A stretch of DNA of 22,007 nucleotides from JAKAGZ01 sp964595355 (GTDB taxonomy: Bacteria; Bacteroidota; Ignavibacteria; Ignavibacteriales; Ignavibacteriaceae), in assembly GCA_964595355.1 (NCBI GenBank), contig CAZQQD010000049.1, forward strand, positions 1-22,007. The letters are read 5' to 3'. A program made the position numbers and the translations under genes. The notes beneath the pieces are model-generated. The model made no database searches. It was not told the origin of the DNA and saw only the letters and a list, made by a program, of their open reading frames with translations. This document shows, in pieces, positions 7,686 to 16,411 of the stretch (the stretch's first letter is position 1; every line of letters starts with the position of its first letter).

Positions 7686-8800
7686 TTCTTAAAACTGATT
7701 GCAAATTATTTCCAGGGAATAAACCTTGTGAACCGAATAAAACTGAAGGGAAAATGTGCAATGACTGTAATTATTATGAACCTGTCGGAATGAAAATTCT
7801 AATTATCAAACTGGATGCAATCGGTGATGTTTTAAGAACTACATCTATTCTACCTGCTCTAAAAATACAATATCCGACTTCACATATAACATGGCTAACA
7901 AGAAAAAATTCAAAAGAAATTTTTCACAATAACAATCTAGTAGATCAGGTTTTGTTCATTGAAGACAATGATACATCACAAAGATTATTAATTGAAAAAT
8001 ATGATCTGTTGCTACACCCGGATGCTGCCCCGGTAAGCGCCCCTCTTGCTACTCTAACAAATGCAAAAGTAAAAAAAGGTTACACATTAGATGAAAAAGG
8101 TAAAATCATTCCAGTTAATGAAGATGCAATAGAGTGGTTGGAAATGGGGGCTTTTGATCAGTTAAAAAAGAAAAATAAAAAAACCTATCAGCAAATTATT
8201 CATGAAATATGCGGACTGAACTATAAGAAAGATGAAATCCAACTCTTCCTTTCCGAAGATGAGAAAAAAATAAGGGATGACTTTTTCACAGAAAAGAAAC
8301 TCAATAAGTTTAAGAAAATTATTGGACTTAATACCGGCGCCGGTGCAAGATGGCAATATAAACAATGGCGGCTTGAAGGATTTGAGGAGTTGATAGAAAA
8401 AATATCCAGGAATAAAGAAATTGGGGTTCTACTATATGGTGGCCCTGCTGAAAAGCAAAGGAATGAATATCTAATGAATAAATTCCCCTTCTTGATTGAC
8501 ACAGGTACGAATAATTCACTCAGAACATTCTTTTCATTATTGGACCTTGCATCTATCGTAGTTACTGGTGACACGCTGGCATTGCACGCAGCAACTGCAT
8601 TAAAGAAGGATATAATATGCCTATTCGGGCCTACGTCATTTAATGAGATTGAAGATTATGGAAGAATCAGAAAAATCTACGCCGATTTGGACTGTTTGGT
8701 TTGTTACAAGACACGATGTGATTTTAATGTCACCTGTATGAGTGAAATTTCTTCTGATAGAATTCACCAGGAAATAATGAGCATATTAAATAAATCATAA
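7682..8800 (+). CDS. GT9 (heptosyltransferase-like) glycosyltransferase with two cysteine clusters
   Basis: This is a GT-B-fold transferase of the GT9 (ADP-heptose:LPS heptosyltransferase) family. The core begins near residue 37 with LIIKLDAIGDVLRTT at 40-54. It continues with GLNTGAGARW in the C-terminal domain and GDTLALH at 296-302, at the donor-site position where GT9 enzymes usually have NDTGPMH. The 372-residue protein carries extra cysteines at both ends: C7, C16, C26 and C29 before the core, and C338, C341, C346 and C352 after it, a pattern that could bind zinc or a metal cluster. Similar cysteine-flanked GT9 proteins exist, as far as I recall, but I know of no assigned role. It is translationally coupled to the GT4 gene by a 4-base ATGA overlap. 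A start at M37 would drop the first cluster, but the overlap favours 7682. Confidence 0.86.
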   Translation: MILKTDCKLFPGNKPCEPNKTEGKMCNDCNYYEPVGMKILIIKLDAIGDVLRTTSILPALKIQYPTSHITWLTRKNSKEIFHNNNLVDQVLFIEDNDTSQRLLIEKYDLLLHPDAAPVSAPLATLTNAKVKKGYTLDEKGKIIPVNEDAIEWLEMGAFDQLKKKNKKTYQQIIHEICGLNYKKDEIQLFLSEDEKKIRDDFFTEKKLNKFKKIIGLNTGAGARWQYKQWRLEGFEELIEKISRNKEIGVLLYGGPAEKQRNEYLMNKFPFLIDTGTNNSLRTFFSLLDLASIVVTGDTLALHAATALKKDIICLFGPTSFNEIEDYGRIRKIYADLDCLVCYKTRCDFNVTCMSEISSDRIHQEIMSILNKS

Positions 8801-8817
8801 CAACATCTTCCTTATAA

Positions 8818-9630
8818 ATGTATTACGACCCTATAAAAAATATTTTCGCATCGGCAATTAAAAAATTTCCTTCCTTAACAGTATTATTTTATAAGATTCT
8901 AGATGTAATGTTCCTTCGCTCCTGGTATGTAAGAAGAGAATTAAAAAAGTTGAGAATGGAATTCGGGACAAAAGAAATTTCAATATATGATGCGGGAACA
9001 GGTTATGGACAATATTCCTATTTTATGTCCAGAAAACTTCGCCCTAATAATATCTACGCTGTTGATGTAAAAGAAGATTGGATTTCCAACTGCAAAACCT
9101 TTTTTACAAAGAGAGAGATAAAAAATGTTTCTTTCAGAGTTGAAGACCTGACGCAAATTATTCATAAAGAAAAATTTGATCTTATCGTATGTGTGGATGT
9201 GATGGAACATATAGAAAAGGATGTAAAAGTATTCCAAAATTTTTATAATGCATTAAAAAAAAATGGATTTGTAATAATAAATACACCATCGATTTATGGG
9301 GGAAGCGACGCTCAAGAAAACGAGGATGAAAGTTTTATAGGAGAACATGCCAGAACCGGTTATTCATTTGAAGACCTTGAAGCAAAACTCAAACCAATCG
9401 GCTTTTCAATTTATCAAAAAAAGTATACATACGGGTTTTGGGGTGATAAAGCATGGCGGCTAGGAATTAAATTTCCAATGTTAATGCTTAATATCTCCAG
9501 ATTTTTCTTCTTAATATTGCCAATTTACTTTTTATTAACTCTTCCATTTACATTTTTTATGATGTATGTTGATTATTCAGGAAATAATAAAATAGGCACC
9601 GGGGTAAATCTTATTGCAAAAAAATCATAA
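8818..9630 (+). CDS. Class I SAM-dependent methyltransferase with hydrophobic C-terminus
   Basis: This is a Rossmann-fold SAM-dependent methyltransferase of the UbiE/MT-11-like type. SAM-binding motif I is DAGTGYG at 58-64, the acidic end of strand two is AVDVKEDW at 81-88, and the post-motif DVMEHIEKD at 127-135 is typical. Residues about 221-250 are strongly hydrophobic, enough for one long or two short membrane segments, so the enzyme probably works at the membrane on a lipid-linked glycan. The 270-residue length is normal for the fold plus this tail. It follows the GT9 gene after 17 bp, with no strong ribosome site visible. The substrate is unknown; methylation of a sugar hydroxyl or an amino-sugar in the exported glycan is an inference from context. 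Confidence 0.82.
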   Translation: MYYDPIKNIFASAIKKFPSLTVLFYKILDVMFLRSWYVRRELKKLRMEFGTKEISIYDAGTGYGQYSYFMSRKLRPNNIYAVDVKEDWISNCKTFFTKREIKNVSFRVEDLTQIIHKEKFDLIVCVDVMEHIEKDVKVFQNFYNALKKNGFVIINTPSIYGGSDAQENEDESFIGEHARTGYSFEDLEAKLKPIGFSIYQKKYTYGFWGDKAWRLGIKFPMLMLNISRFFFLILPIYFLLTLPFTFFMMYVDYSGNNKIGTGVNLIAKKS

Positions 9631-9641
9631 ATGGTGAACAA

Positions 9642-12212
9642 ATGAGCAAAACAAAAAAAAATATAAAGTCACAAAAAATCAAGGAAACTGTATTTTCTAA
9701 ATTTAATCTGGAAGAATTCATTCCACAAAAATACCATGTACTTGCAGTTATCCTCTTTATATTTATTCTGTTTTTGGTTTTTTTGTATCCTCTTTATTTC
9801 GGAGGCAAGACTTTTCAATCAGGTGATATACTAGCAACTACAGCTAATCAATCATACATAACAAATCACGGTGATGGATTTACACTTTGGGATCCATTAA
9901 TATTTTGTGGAATGCCTGCTTACGCACTTGGTACGGCACCTACATGGTTTAATATTATTTACACTATCCTGGCCACAGTAAGAAACACATTTGCCAGTCT
10001 TTTTTCAGTTCAATATACAATGTGGAGCTTCTACCTGATTTTACTGGGAATATCATCGTTTTTGTTTATGCGTTATCTAACTAAAAATACACTTGTTAGT
10101 CTTTTTACGGCCGTAGCTACGGCTTTCAGTACCGGCTTGATAGTATTCTTATATATAGGACACGTAACCAAATTAAGTGCATTATGTATGTATCCTTTGC
10201 TTTTCCTTTTATTATTAAGATTCCAGGAAAAAATAAGACTAATTGACTTTTTAATTCTGATAATAACGCTTCAATTATTCATCCAAAGTTTTCACGTACA
10301 AATAATCTTTTATGGTTTATTTGCCGTAGCAATTTATTTCATCTATTTCTTTTTAAGATCTTTGATTAATAAAGACAAAGGTTTGAGAAACGGAACCTTA
10401 AAATCAATGGGTGTTTTTATTGTTGCTACTGTTATTGCATTGCTAATTCAATCAGATAACCTGACCCAGATTTATGAATACACACCTTATTCAACTAGAG
10501 GATCAAAAGGAATACTGGAAAAAACAACCGGTAAGACCGAACAGACGGAATCAGATTATTATCAATATCATACAAATTGGTCTTTTTCACCAGAAGAAGT
10601 TGCAACTTTTGTAATACCTTCATTCTATGGATTTGGTAATTCAACATATAAAGGATCATTAACCAACGGCCGAGCAGTAGAAGTAAATACATACTTCGGA
10701 CAAATGCCTTTTGTCGATGTTGCAATGTACATGGGTGTGCTTGTTTTCTTTCTTGCATTGTTTGCCATCTATACAAGATGGAAGGAACCTTTTGTAAGAT
10801 TCCTGGCAATTTTATCGGGCATTGCACTATTAATTTCTTTCGGAAAAAACTTTCCTGTCCTTTTCGATCTGCTATTTTACAATCTTCCCTATTTCGATAA
10901 ATTCAGAGTACCCTCAATGATATTGGTTCTTGTCCAATTAAGCCTACCTGTTCTTGCAGGTCTTGGAGTAATGAAAATTCTTTCATTAAGAGAAGAGAGA
11001 GATGAAAAGATCATAAAACTAATAAAAAATACTGCTATAGTTTTTACAGTTATACTTATAGTTTCACTTTTGTTTAATGGTTCTATTACGAGCTGGTTTA
11101 CAGAACGTATAAATGATTATGCTAATTCTATTTCATCTTCCCAACAAAGGTTAGCGCAACAATTCAGAGCTCTGGCGGGATATTCTTCCGATATGTTTAC
11201 GACAGATTTTCTAATGGCTTTTGTATTTCTATTAGCAGCTTTCTGGGGAGCTTTTATGTACATAAGGGGAAGATTGAGCAAAGACATTTTTGTAATAGGA
11301 ATAATTGTTTTAACATTAATTGACCTCTGGAGAATCGATAGCCGTGGTGCAATTTATCACGAAAATCCGGACGTTAAAAATCTGTTTGACACACCTGATT
11401 ACATTACAGTAATAAAAAACCAAAAAGATAAAGAACCATTCAGGATTTTGAATTTAAAGCAGGATGGTTCGATGGGTTCCATTAACAATAATTCCAATTT
11501 TAACGCATATTTTTTGTTAGAAGATTTTTACGGCTATTCTGGTATTAAACCAAGATCATACCAAGACATTATAGATGTAGTAGGCCCTGTTAATACTACA
11601 ATCTGGCGAATGTTAAACGTAAAATACATAGTAGCTGATCGACCCCTGCCTTTTGCAGGTTTTAAGGAAATATTGAACAATTCAAAAACCTTTGTTTATG
11701 AAAATAAAAAGGTACTACCTAGAGTTTATTTTGTAGACACAGTTGAATCCAAACCTGATATTGAAGTATTAAGATCAGCAAAGGAAAACGGATTTGATCC
11801 CAAAGAAATTGCATACGTAAATGAAAATACTCCTAAAGTCAACATGCCTGATTCCACAGCTAAAGTAAATATTACAGAATATAAAGATGAAATTTTAACA
11901 GCCGACGTAAAGGCAACAGGAAATAATTTTCTCTTCTTCGGAGATACGTACATATCCGGCAAAGCAGACTATAAACTGTTTAAAATACCCACTGGATGGA
12001 AAGCATATATTGACGGAAATCAAACTGAAATGTATAAAGTTAATCATGGATTTATGGGTATAGTTGTCCCCTCAGGTAATCATAAAGTTGAATTCAGATA
12101 CGCGCCACCAAGTTTCTTTATCTCAAAATATATTTCTCTTTCTTTAAGCTCTCTGACTGTAGGCGGACTTATTATTATTTTGCTGGTAAACATTAAAAAG
12201 AAAAAAGAATAA
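9642..12212 (+). CDS. YfhO-family polytopic membrane protein (possible GT-C-type transferase)
   Basis: This 856-residue protein matches the bacterial YfhO family: a polytopic membrane domain (first helix about 31-52, many more to about residue 570), an extracytoplasmic domain (about 585-825), and a last membrane helix (about 832-850) with a short Lys-rich cytoplasmic end. The first outer loop has QSGD with D62 followed by WDP at 83-85. This resembles the acidic first-loop motifs of GT-C glycosyltransferases, which use lipid-phosphate sugars. YfhO proteins of Firmicutes have been linked to glycosylation of wall or lipid polymers. Here it sits between a methyltransferase and a flippase, and the GT2 gene at 5115 could supply its lipid-linked donor. 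GGTGA lies six bases before the ATG. Catalytic activity is inferred, not shown. Confidence 0.82.
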   Translation: MSKTKKNIKSQKIKETVFSKFNLEEFIPQKYHVLAVILFIFILFLVFLYPLYFGGKTFQSGDILATTANQSYITNHGDGFTLWDPLIFCGMPAYALGTAPTWFNIIYTILATVRNTFASLFSVQYTMWSFYLILLGISSFLFMRYLTKNTLVSLFTAVATAFSTGLIVFLYIGHVTKLSALCMYPLLFLLLLRFQEKIRLIDFLILIITLQLFIQSFHVQIIFYGLFAVAIYFIYFFLRSLINKDKGLRNGTLKSMGVFIVATVIALLIQSDNLTQIYEYTPYSTRGSKGILEKTTGKTEQTESDYYQYHTNWSFSPEEVATFVIPSFYGFGNSTYKGSLTNGRAVEVNTYFGQMPFVDVAMYMGVLVFFLALFAIYTRWKEPFVRFLAILSGIALLISFGKNFPVLFDLLFYNLPYFDKFRVPSMILVLVQLSLPVLAGLGVMKILSLREERDEKIIKLIKNTAIVFTVILIVSLLFNGSITSWFTERINDYANSISSSQQRLAQQFRALAGYSSDMFTTDFLMAFVFLLAAFWGAFMYIRGRLSKDIFVIGIIVLTLIDLWRIDSRGAIYHENPDVKNLFDTPDYITVIKNQKDKEPFRILNLKQDGSMGSINNNSNFNAYFLLEDFYGYSGIKPRSYQDIIDVVGPVNTTIWRMLNVKYIVADRPLPFAGFKEILNNSKTFVYENKKVLPRVYFVDTVESKPDIEVLRSAKENGFDPKEIAYVNENTPKVNMPDSTAKVNITEYKDEILTADVKATGNNFLFFGDTYISGKADYKLFKIPTGWKAYIDGNQTEMYKVNHGFMGIVVPSGNHKVEFRYAPPSFFISKYISLSLSSLTVGGLIIILLVNIKKKKE

Positions 12213-12230
12213 TATTTTTAAGAAAAAAAT

Positions 12231-13568
12231 TTGCAGGAAAATACAAACACAAAAATAAATTTCGGTTCAGAATCATTTAAAAAGTATTTTAAAAATACCT
12301 CGTGGCTTTTTATCGAAAAAATTATACGCGTCATACTTGGCGCGTTTGTTATAATATCAATAACTAATTATCTCGGGCCTTCTGATTTCGGATTGTATTC
12401 CTATGCCTTAAGCTTTGCTGGAATATTCACAGTTATTTCTACCCTTGGAATAGACCAGATATTAACACGCGAATTAATTAAAGAACCGGAGAAAAATAAT
12501 ACCCTCCTCGGCACCGGTCTTGGTCTTAAACTTATCGGAGCAATAATCTCTATTTTTCTTATTGCTATTGCAATTTTTTTTACCTCCACAGATAGATTAA
12601 CAAATCTACTTATATTTATAATTGCTGCTTCCCCAATTTTTCAAGCTTTTAACGTTGTCGATTTTTTCTTCCAGTCAAAAGTACTTTCAAAATATTCCGT
12701 GATTGTTCAGTCATCATCATTTATTATTACATCACTTATTAAATTAGCCCTGATTTTATTAAAAGCCTCTTTGTTGAGCTTTGTCATTTTTACAACTGCT
12801 GAATATTTTTTCGGTGCAATAGGCTATATAATTATGTACAAAAGCAAGGGAATGAATATTAAGTTATGGAAGTTTAACAAACAGTTAGGCTTAAGAATTC
12901 TAAAAGATTCCTGGCCATTAATATTATCTGGTGTTGTGATTTCAATTTACATGAAAATAGACCAGGTTATGATCAAACAAATGCTCGGCGATGCGGAGGT
13001 CGGGTTTTATGCAGCAGCTGTGAGATTATGTGAAGCCTGGTATTTTCTGCCGGCAATAATTACAACTTCTCTCTTCCCTGCGGTGGTAAACGCTAAAAGT
13101 ATGGACGAAAAACTGTATCAGAGTAGGCTACAAAAATTATATGATCTGCTTGCCTGGGCTGCAATACTTATAGCCATACCGATAACCTTCCTCTCAGGTT
13201 TCATTATAAATATTCTTTACAAACCTGAGTTTTTGCCGGCAGCCCCCGTATTAACAATTTATATTTGGGCTGGTGTTGCAACTTTCTTAGGAATAGCAAG
13301 CAGCCAATACTTAATTACAGAAAATTTTACAAAAATAGCATTTTACAGAACATTTATTGGAATGATAATTAATGTTATCCTGAATCTAATTTTAATTCCA
13401 ATTTATGGGATTACAGGCTCAGCGGTTGCAACACTAATTTCATATTCTGCAGCAACTTTTTCAATTATAGTTGGAAAAGAAACAAGAGCGCAATCATTGA
13501 TGATGATCAAAGCAGTTTTATTTTTTGATCTATTTAAAATATTTAACAAAAAATGGCGATCTCTTTAA
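12231..13568 (+). CDS. Wzx-like oligosaccharide flippase (MOP superfamily)
   Basis: This polytopic protein of 445 residues, about the usual length for Wzx/RfbX-type flippases, should move the lipid-linked glycan across the inner membrane. Membrane helices run from about residue 25 to 435. The early TNYLGPSDFGLYSYA segment at 45-59 and MKIDQVMI at 241-248, the start of the second six-helix half, are characteristic of polysaccharide-biosynthesis flippases. The first codon is TTG at 12231; no ATG occurs in frame before the middle of the protein, and no good ribosome site precedes it, so the exact N-terminus is uncertain. Its end overlaps the next gene by 16 bp. It is the clearest sign that the operon exports a lipid-linked saccharide. 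Confidence 0.9.
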   Translation: MQENTNTKINFGSESFKKYFKNTSWLFIEKIIRVILGAFVIISITNYLGPSDFGLYSYALSFAGIFTVISTLGIDQILTRELIKEPEKNNTLLGTGLGLKLIGAIISIFLIAIAIFFTSTDRLTNLLIFIIAASPIFQAFNVVDFFFQSKVLSKYSVIVQSSSFIITSLIKLALILLKASLLSFVIFTTAEYFFGAIGYIIMYKSKGMNIKLWKFNKQLGLRILKDSWPLILSGVVISIYMKIDQVMIKQMLGDAEVGFYAAAVRLCEAWYFLPAIITTSLFPAVVNAKSMDEKLYQSRLQKLYDLLAWAAILIAIPITFLSGFIINILYKPEFLPAAPVLTIYIWAGVATFLGIASSQYLITENFTKIAFYRTFIGMIINVILNLILIPIYGITGSAVATLISYSAATFSIIVGKETRAQSLMMIKAVLFFDLFKIFNKKWRSL

Positions 13569-14209
13569 GAAAAAAAATATCGACAATATTAAAGCTGGAT
13601 TATAAAACAATTAAGAAATTGTTGTCACAAAAACACGAAGGATATCTATATAATGTCGGCTGGTTTGAATCATTTAATTCTAATTCACCTGTAGACAAAA
13701 ATTTTAATCCAATTCCCTGGCTCACTTATCCATTTATAAGTTTTATCTCTGAACGACTTAATAAGTCAATGAATATTTTTGAATATGGTTCTGGTAATTC
13801 CACTTTTTATTACTCCAAAAGAGTAAATCTTGTAACAGCAATTGAGCACAACAAGAATTGGTATGATAAAATTTCGGCAAGAAAGAACGATAATGTTATT
13901 CTAAATTTTGTCCCTCTTGATACAAATGGAAAATATTGCAGGAGTGCTTTGGAAAGCAAAGCTAAATTCGATATTATTATAATAGATGGAGAAGATAGGG
14001 TTAACTGTATTTATAACTGTTTAAATGCACTAAATAAAAATGGGGTAATTATTCTGGATGATTCTGAAAGAAAAGAGTACTCGGATGGAATTGAATTTCT
14101 ATTAAAAAACTCTTTTAAGAAAATAGACTTTTGGGGTACGGCTCCGGGAGTTTTGTTGGAAAAATGCACTACTATTTTTTACAAAAAAAATAACTGCTTT
14201 AATATTTAA
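13553..14209 (+). CDS. SAM-dependent methyltransferase-like protein
   Basis: This 218-residue protein has a Rossmann methyltransferase core. The glycine-rich motif FEYGSGNST is at 76-84, an acidic residue follows strand two (AIEHN at 96-100), and a strand-four acidic motif IIIIDGEDR lies at 141-149, followed by GVIILDD at 164-170. The DGED/LDD pattern is closer to O-methyltransferase-like and FkbM-neighbour proteins than to the UbiE type found elsewhere in the operon. The N-terminal 70 residues (with an aromatic/proline stretch NPIPWLTYP at 52-60) are family-specific and not assigned. The ATG overlaps the end of the flippase gene by 16 bp, implying coupled translation. The substrate is unknown. 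Confidence 0.72.
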   Translation: MAISLRKKISTILKLDYKTIKKLLSQKHEGYLYNVGWFESFNSNSPVDKNFNPIPWLTYPFISFISERLNKSMNIFEYGSGNSTFYYSKRVNLVTAIEHNKNWYDKISARKNDNVILNFVPLDTNGKYCRSALESKAKFDIIIIDGEDRVNCIYNCLNALNKNGVIILDDSERKEYSDGIEFLLKNSFKKIDFWGTAPGVLLEKCTTIFYKKNNCFNI

Positions 14210-14838
14210 TGTATAAAAAATTCAAACAGTTTATTTACAGACTGCTTATTCCATTTATAAAATTATATAAATATTTAACGTGGTTGATTTATTTAAATAC
14301 ACATGAGGAAATAAATCTTGTCGTTGGCGCAGGTTTAACCAAATTTAAAGGCTGGTTTGTTACCGATATTTCCACGCTTGACATTACGAAAGAATCTGAT
14401 TTCAATAAGTATTTTACTAAAAGAAAAATTAATAAGGTTTTAGCTGAGCATGTGTTTGAACACCTGACAATAGAAGAAATTAAAAAGACGGTTTCGAACT
14501 TTCACAAATATTCAAATGAATCGGTTAATATAAGGATTGCTGTACCGGATGGATTTCATGCAGACAAGAATTATATTGAGTCAGTAAAACCGGGCGGCGC
14601 TGGTGAGGGGGCGGATGATCATAAAAACTTATTTACATATAAATCGCTAAGTGAAATTTTCGCAAAGTATGGATTTGAATCGGACTTAATAGAATACTGG
14701 GATGATAATCATAATTTTCACACAAAATATTTCAACGATAATAATGGTTTCGTCGAAAGATGTATGATAAATGACAGCAGAAACAAAAATGGAAAGCCAA
14801 ATTATACATCCTTAATAATTGATTTTACAAAAGAGTAA
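14209..14838 (+). CDS. COG4627-like methyltransferase-related protein with altered glycine motif
   Basis: This resembles the small predicted SAM-methyltransferases grouped as COG4627. INLVVGAGLTKFKGWFVTDI at 35-54 aligns with the usual LNLGCG...GW.NVD pattern, and AEHVFEHL at 79-86 is the conserved post-motif. The first glycine of the SAM loop is replaced (VVGAG rather than LGCG), so binding may be altered, though GAG is kept. Other conserved-looking elements are RIAVPDG at 109-115 and GADDHKNLFTYKSL near 134-147, which are typical of this group. A hydrophobic, aromatic N-terminus (8-29) could associate with the membrane. At 209 residues it has normal length. Its ATG overlaps the previous TAA by one base. 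Methyl transfer is inferred; a non-catalytic role is possible. Confidence 0.68.
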   Translation: MYKKFKQFIYRLLIPFIKLYKYLTWLIYLNTHEEINLVVGAGLTKFKGWFVTDISTLDITKESDFNKYFTKRKINKVLAEHVFEHLTIEEIKKTVSNFHKYSNESVNIRIAVPDGFHADKNYIESVKPGGAGEGADDHKNLFTYKSLSEIFAKYGFESDLIEYWDDNHNFHTKYFNDNNGFVERCMINDSRNKNGKPNYTSLIIDFTKE

Positions 14839-14840
14839 TT

Positions 14841-15743
14841 ATGTCTCTTCCTGCTCCGATAACATTATTTGTTTATAAAAGACCCCATCATACGCAGCAG
14901 ACTGTTGAATCACTCAAAAAAAATACCCTGGCTGCAGAGAGTGAACTGTTTATTTTTTCTGACAACGCAAAAACATCAGAAGATCAAAAAGCCGTCAGCG
15001 AAGTAAGAAAATATATTAGAGAAATTACTGGATTTAAGAAAGTCAATATAGTAGAAAGAGATAAGAACCTTGGGCTTGCCAATTCTATAATTGACGGTAT
15101 TACAACCATAATAGAACGTTATGGCAAAGTTATAGTTCTTGAAGACGATATGTTGCTCTCCGAATATTTTCTACAATATATGAACGAAGCTCTCGATCTT
15201 TATGAAAAGGGAAATGATGTAATCAGCATACATGCTTATATTTATCCTGTTAAAATAGAATTACCAGAAACTTTTTTCCTGAGAGGCGCAGATTGCTGGG
15301 GCTGGGCAACTTGGAAACGTGGTTGGGATTTATTTGAATCAAATACAGAAAGACTTTATATGGAAATCAAAAATAGGAATTTGGAATATGAATTTGATTA
15401 TCACGGTGTTACAAACAATGTGAGGATGTTAAAAAGACAAATTAATGGTAAAGTAGATTCGTGGGCAATAAGGTGGCATGCATCTGCATTCTTAAAAAAT
15501 AAATTAACCCTTTATCCGGGAAGATCACTGCTGAATAATATTGGTACAGATGGTGAAGGAACGCATATCAAAAACACGAGATTTTATGAAACTTCTCTTA
15601 CTGATAAACCAATTAGAGTCGAGAAAATCCCAGTCAGAGAAAGTAAGGAAGCACAAAAGGCCGTTGAAAAATTCTTTATAAGTATCAAACCTAACTTCTT
15701 AAAGAGATACTTTAAAACTATAAAGCACAAGCTTAATTTTTAA
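14841..15743 (+). CDS. GT2-like glycosyltransferase (GT-A fold, LEDD motif)
   Basis: This is a GT-A-fold glycosyltransferase of the GT2/GNT-I-like sugar-transferase group. It opens with PITLFVYKRPHHTQQTVESL at 6-25, as in enzymes that begin with a strand followed by an R-P-x-H loop. The metal-binding motif is LEDD at 100-103, preceded by DKNLGLANSI at 74-83. The CWGWATWKRGW segment at 152-162 is a conserved acceptor-side feature of this group. The 300-residue length is normal. A purine-rich AAAGAG (in the end of the previous gene) lies before the ATG, two bases after the preceding stop. It probably adds one residue of the repeat; donor and linkage are unknown. Confidence 0.83.
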   Translation: MSLPAPITLFVYKRPHHTQQTVESLKKNTLAAESELFIFSDNAKTSEDQKAVSEVRKYIREITGFKKVNIVERDKNLGLANSIIDGITTIIERYGKVIVLEDDMLLSEYFLQYMNEALDLYEKGNDVISIHAYIYPVKIELPETFFLRGADCWGWATWKRGWDLFESNTERLYMEIKNRNLEYEFDYHGVTNNVRMLKRQINGKVDSWAIRWHASAFLKNKLTLYPGRSLLNNIGTDGEGTHIKNTRFYETSLTDKPIRVEKIPVRESKEAQKAVEKFFISIKPNFLKRYFKTIKHKLNF

Positions 15744-15745
15744 TT

Positions 15746-16411
15746 ATGCACGGAATAGACAACCCGGATTTTCAGGATAACAGGAATTATAATTATTCCC
15801 AAACTATAAATGTAGAGCGCTCTGAATATTCAATTATTACGGAACTGGTAGAAAGGAATTCTTCAGTGATTGATCTGGGTTGTGGGAATGGTTTACTTAT
15901 GCAGAAATTGATTAAGGAAAGGAATGCCAAATGTAAAGGGATGGAAATCTCTGAAAGCGCTGTTGAGTTGTGTAGAAGAAATGGCCTAGATGTCTCTTTA
16001 GGAAGAATTGATGCTAAGCTTCCTTTTAAAAATGACACATTTGATTATTCAATTTGCAATGTAACAATCCAAATGGTCAACTATCCTGAAGTGTTACTAA
16101 AAGAAATGAAACGGGTTTCAAAACACCAAATAATTTCCTTTCCCAATTTTGCTTTTTACAAAAACAGGCTTGATTTACTTTTTAAAGGAAGAATGCCAAG
16201 ACCAATGTTATTCGGTTATAAATGGTATAACACCGGACATTTGCATCAATTATCAATGAAGGATTTTAAAAATTTGGTTAATGATGTTGGAGGATTAAAA
16301 ATTCTTAATACTTATTACCTGCGTTCTGGAAATCCTTTTTTTAATTTGTTAATGAAATTATTACCTAATTTGTTTCAAACAATTAAAATCGTAGTAACGT
16401 GCAAAGATTAA
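15746..16411 (+). CDS. MetW-like SAM-dependent methyltransferase
   Basis: The 221-residue protein has the SAM-binding motif VIDLGCGNG at 41-49. It also has the signature region of MetW-type proteins: SFPNF at 131-135, then NRLDLLFKGRMPRP at 140-153, and a YNTGHLH at 161-167 that corresponds to the Y-D-T-P-N-I-H of MetW. True MetW pairs with MetX in methionine synthesis in proteobacteria; there is no metX here. A glycan-modifying role is therefore more likely, and the metW symbol is not given. It starts two bases after the GT2-like gene, without a clear ribosome site. Its end overlaps the next gene by 13 bp. Confidence 0.8.
   Translation: MHGIDNPDFQDNRNYNYSQTINVERSEYSIITELVERNSSVIDLGCGNGLLMQKLIKERNAKCKGMEISESAVELCRRNGLDVSLGRIDAKLPFKNDTFDYSICNVTIQMVNYPEVLLKEMKRVSKHQIISFPNFAFYKNRLDLLFKGRMPRPMLFGYKWYNTGHLHQLSMKDFKNLVNDVGGLKILNTYYLRSGNPFFNLLMKLLPNLFQTIKIVVTCKD

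Noticed and set aside
8333..8344. Perfect 12-bp palindrome ACCGGCGCCGGT
   Set aside because: It falls in the conserved NTGAGA coding motif of the GT9 gene, so the bases are explained by protein sequence.
10110..10123. Perfect 14-bp GC-rich palindrome GCCGTAGCTACGGC
   Set aside because: It lies inside the YfhO coding region, encodes an ordinary Ala-Val-Ala-Thr stretch and has no partner copy that I could see; most likely coincidence of codon choice.
15746..16411. Calling this gene metW of methionine biosynthesis
   Set aside because: The motifs are MetW-like, but there is no metX next to it and the context is a glycan operon, so a methionine role is unsupported.
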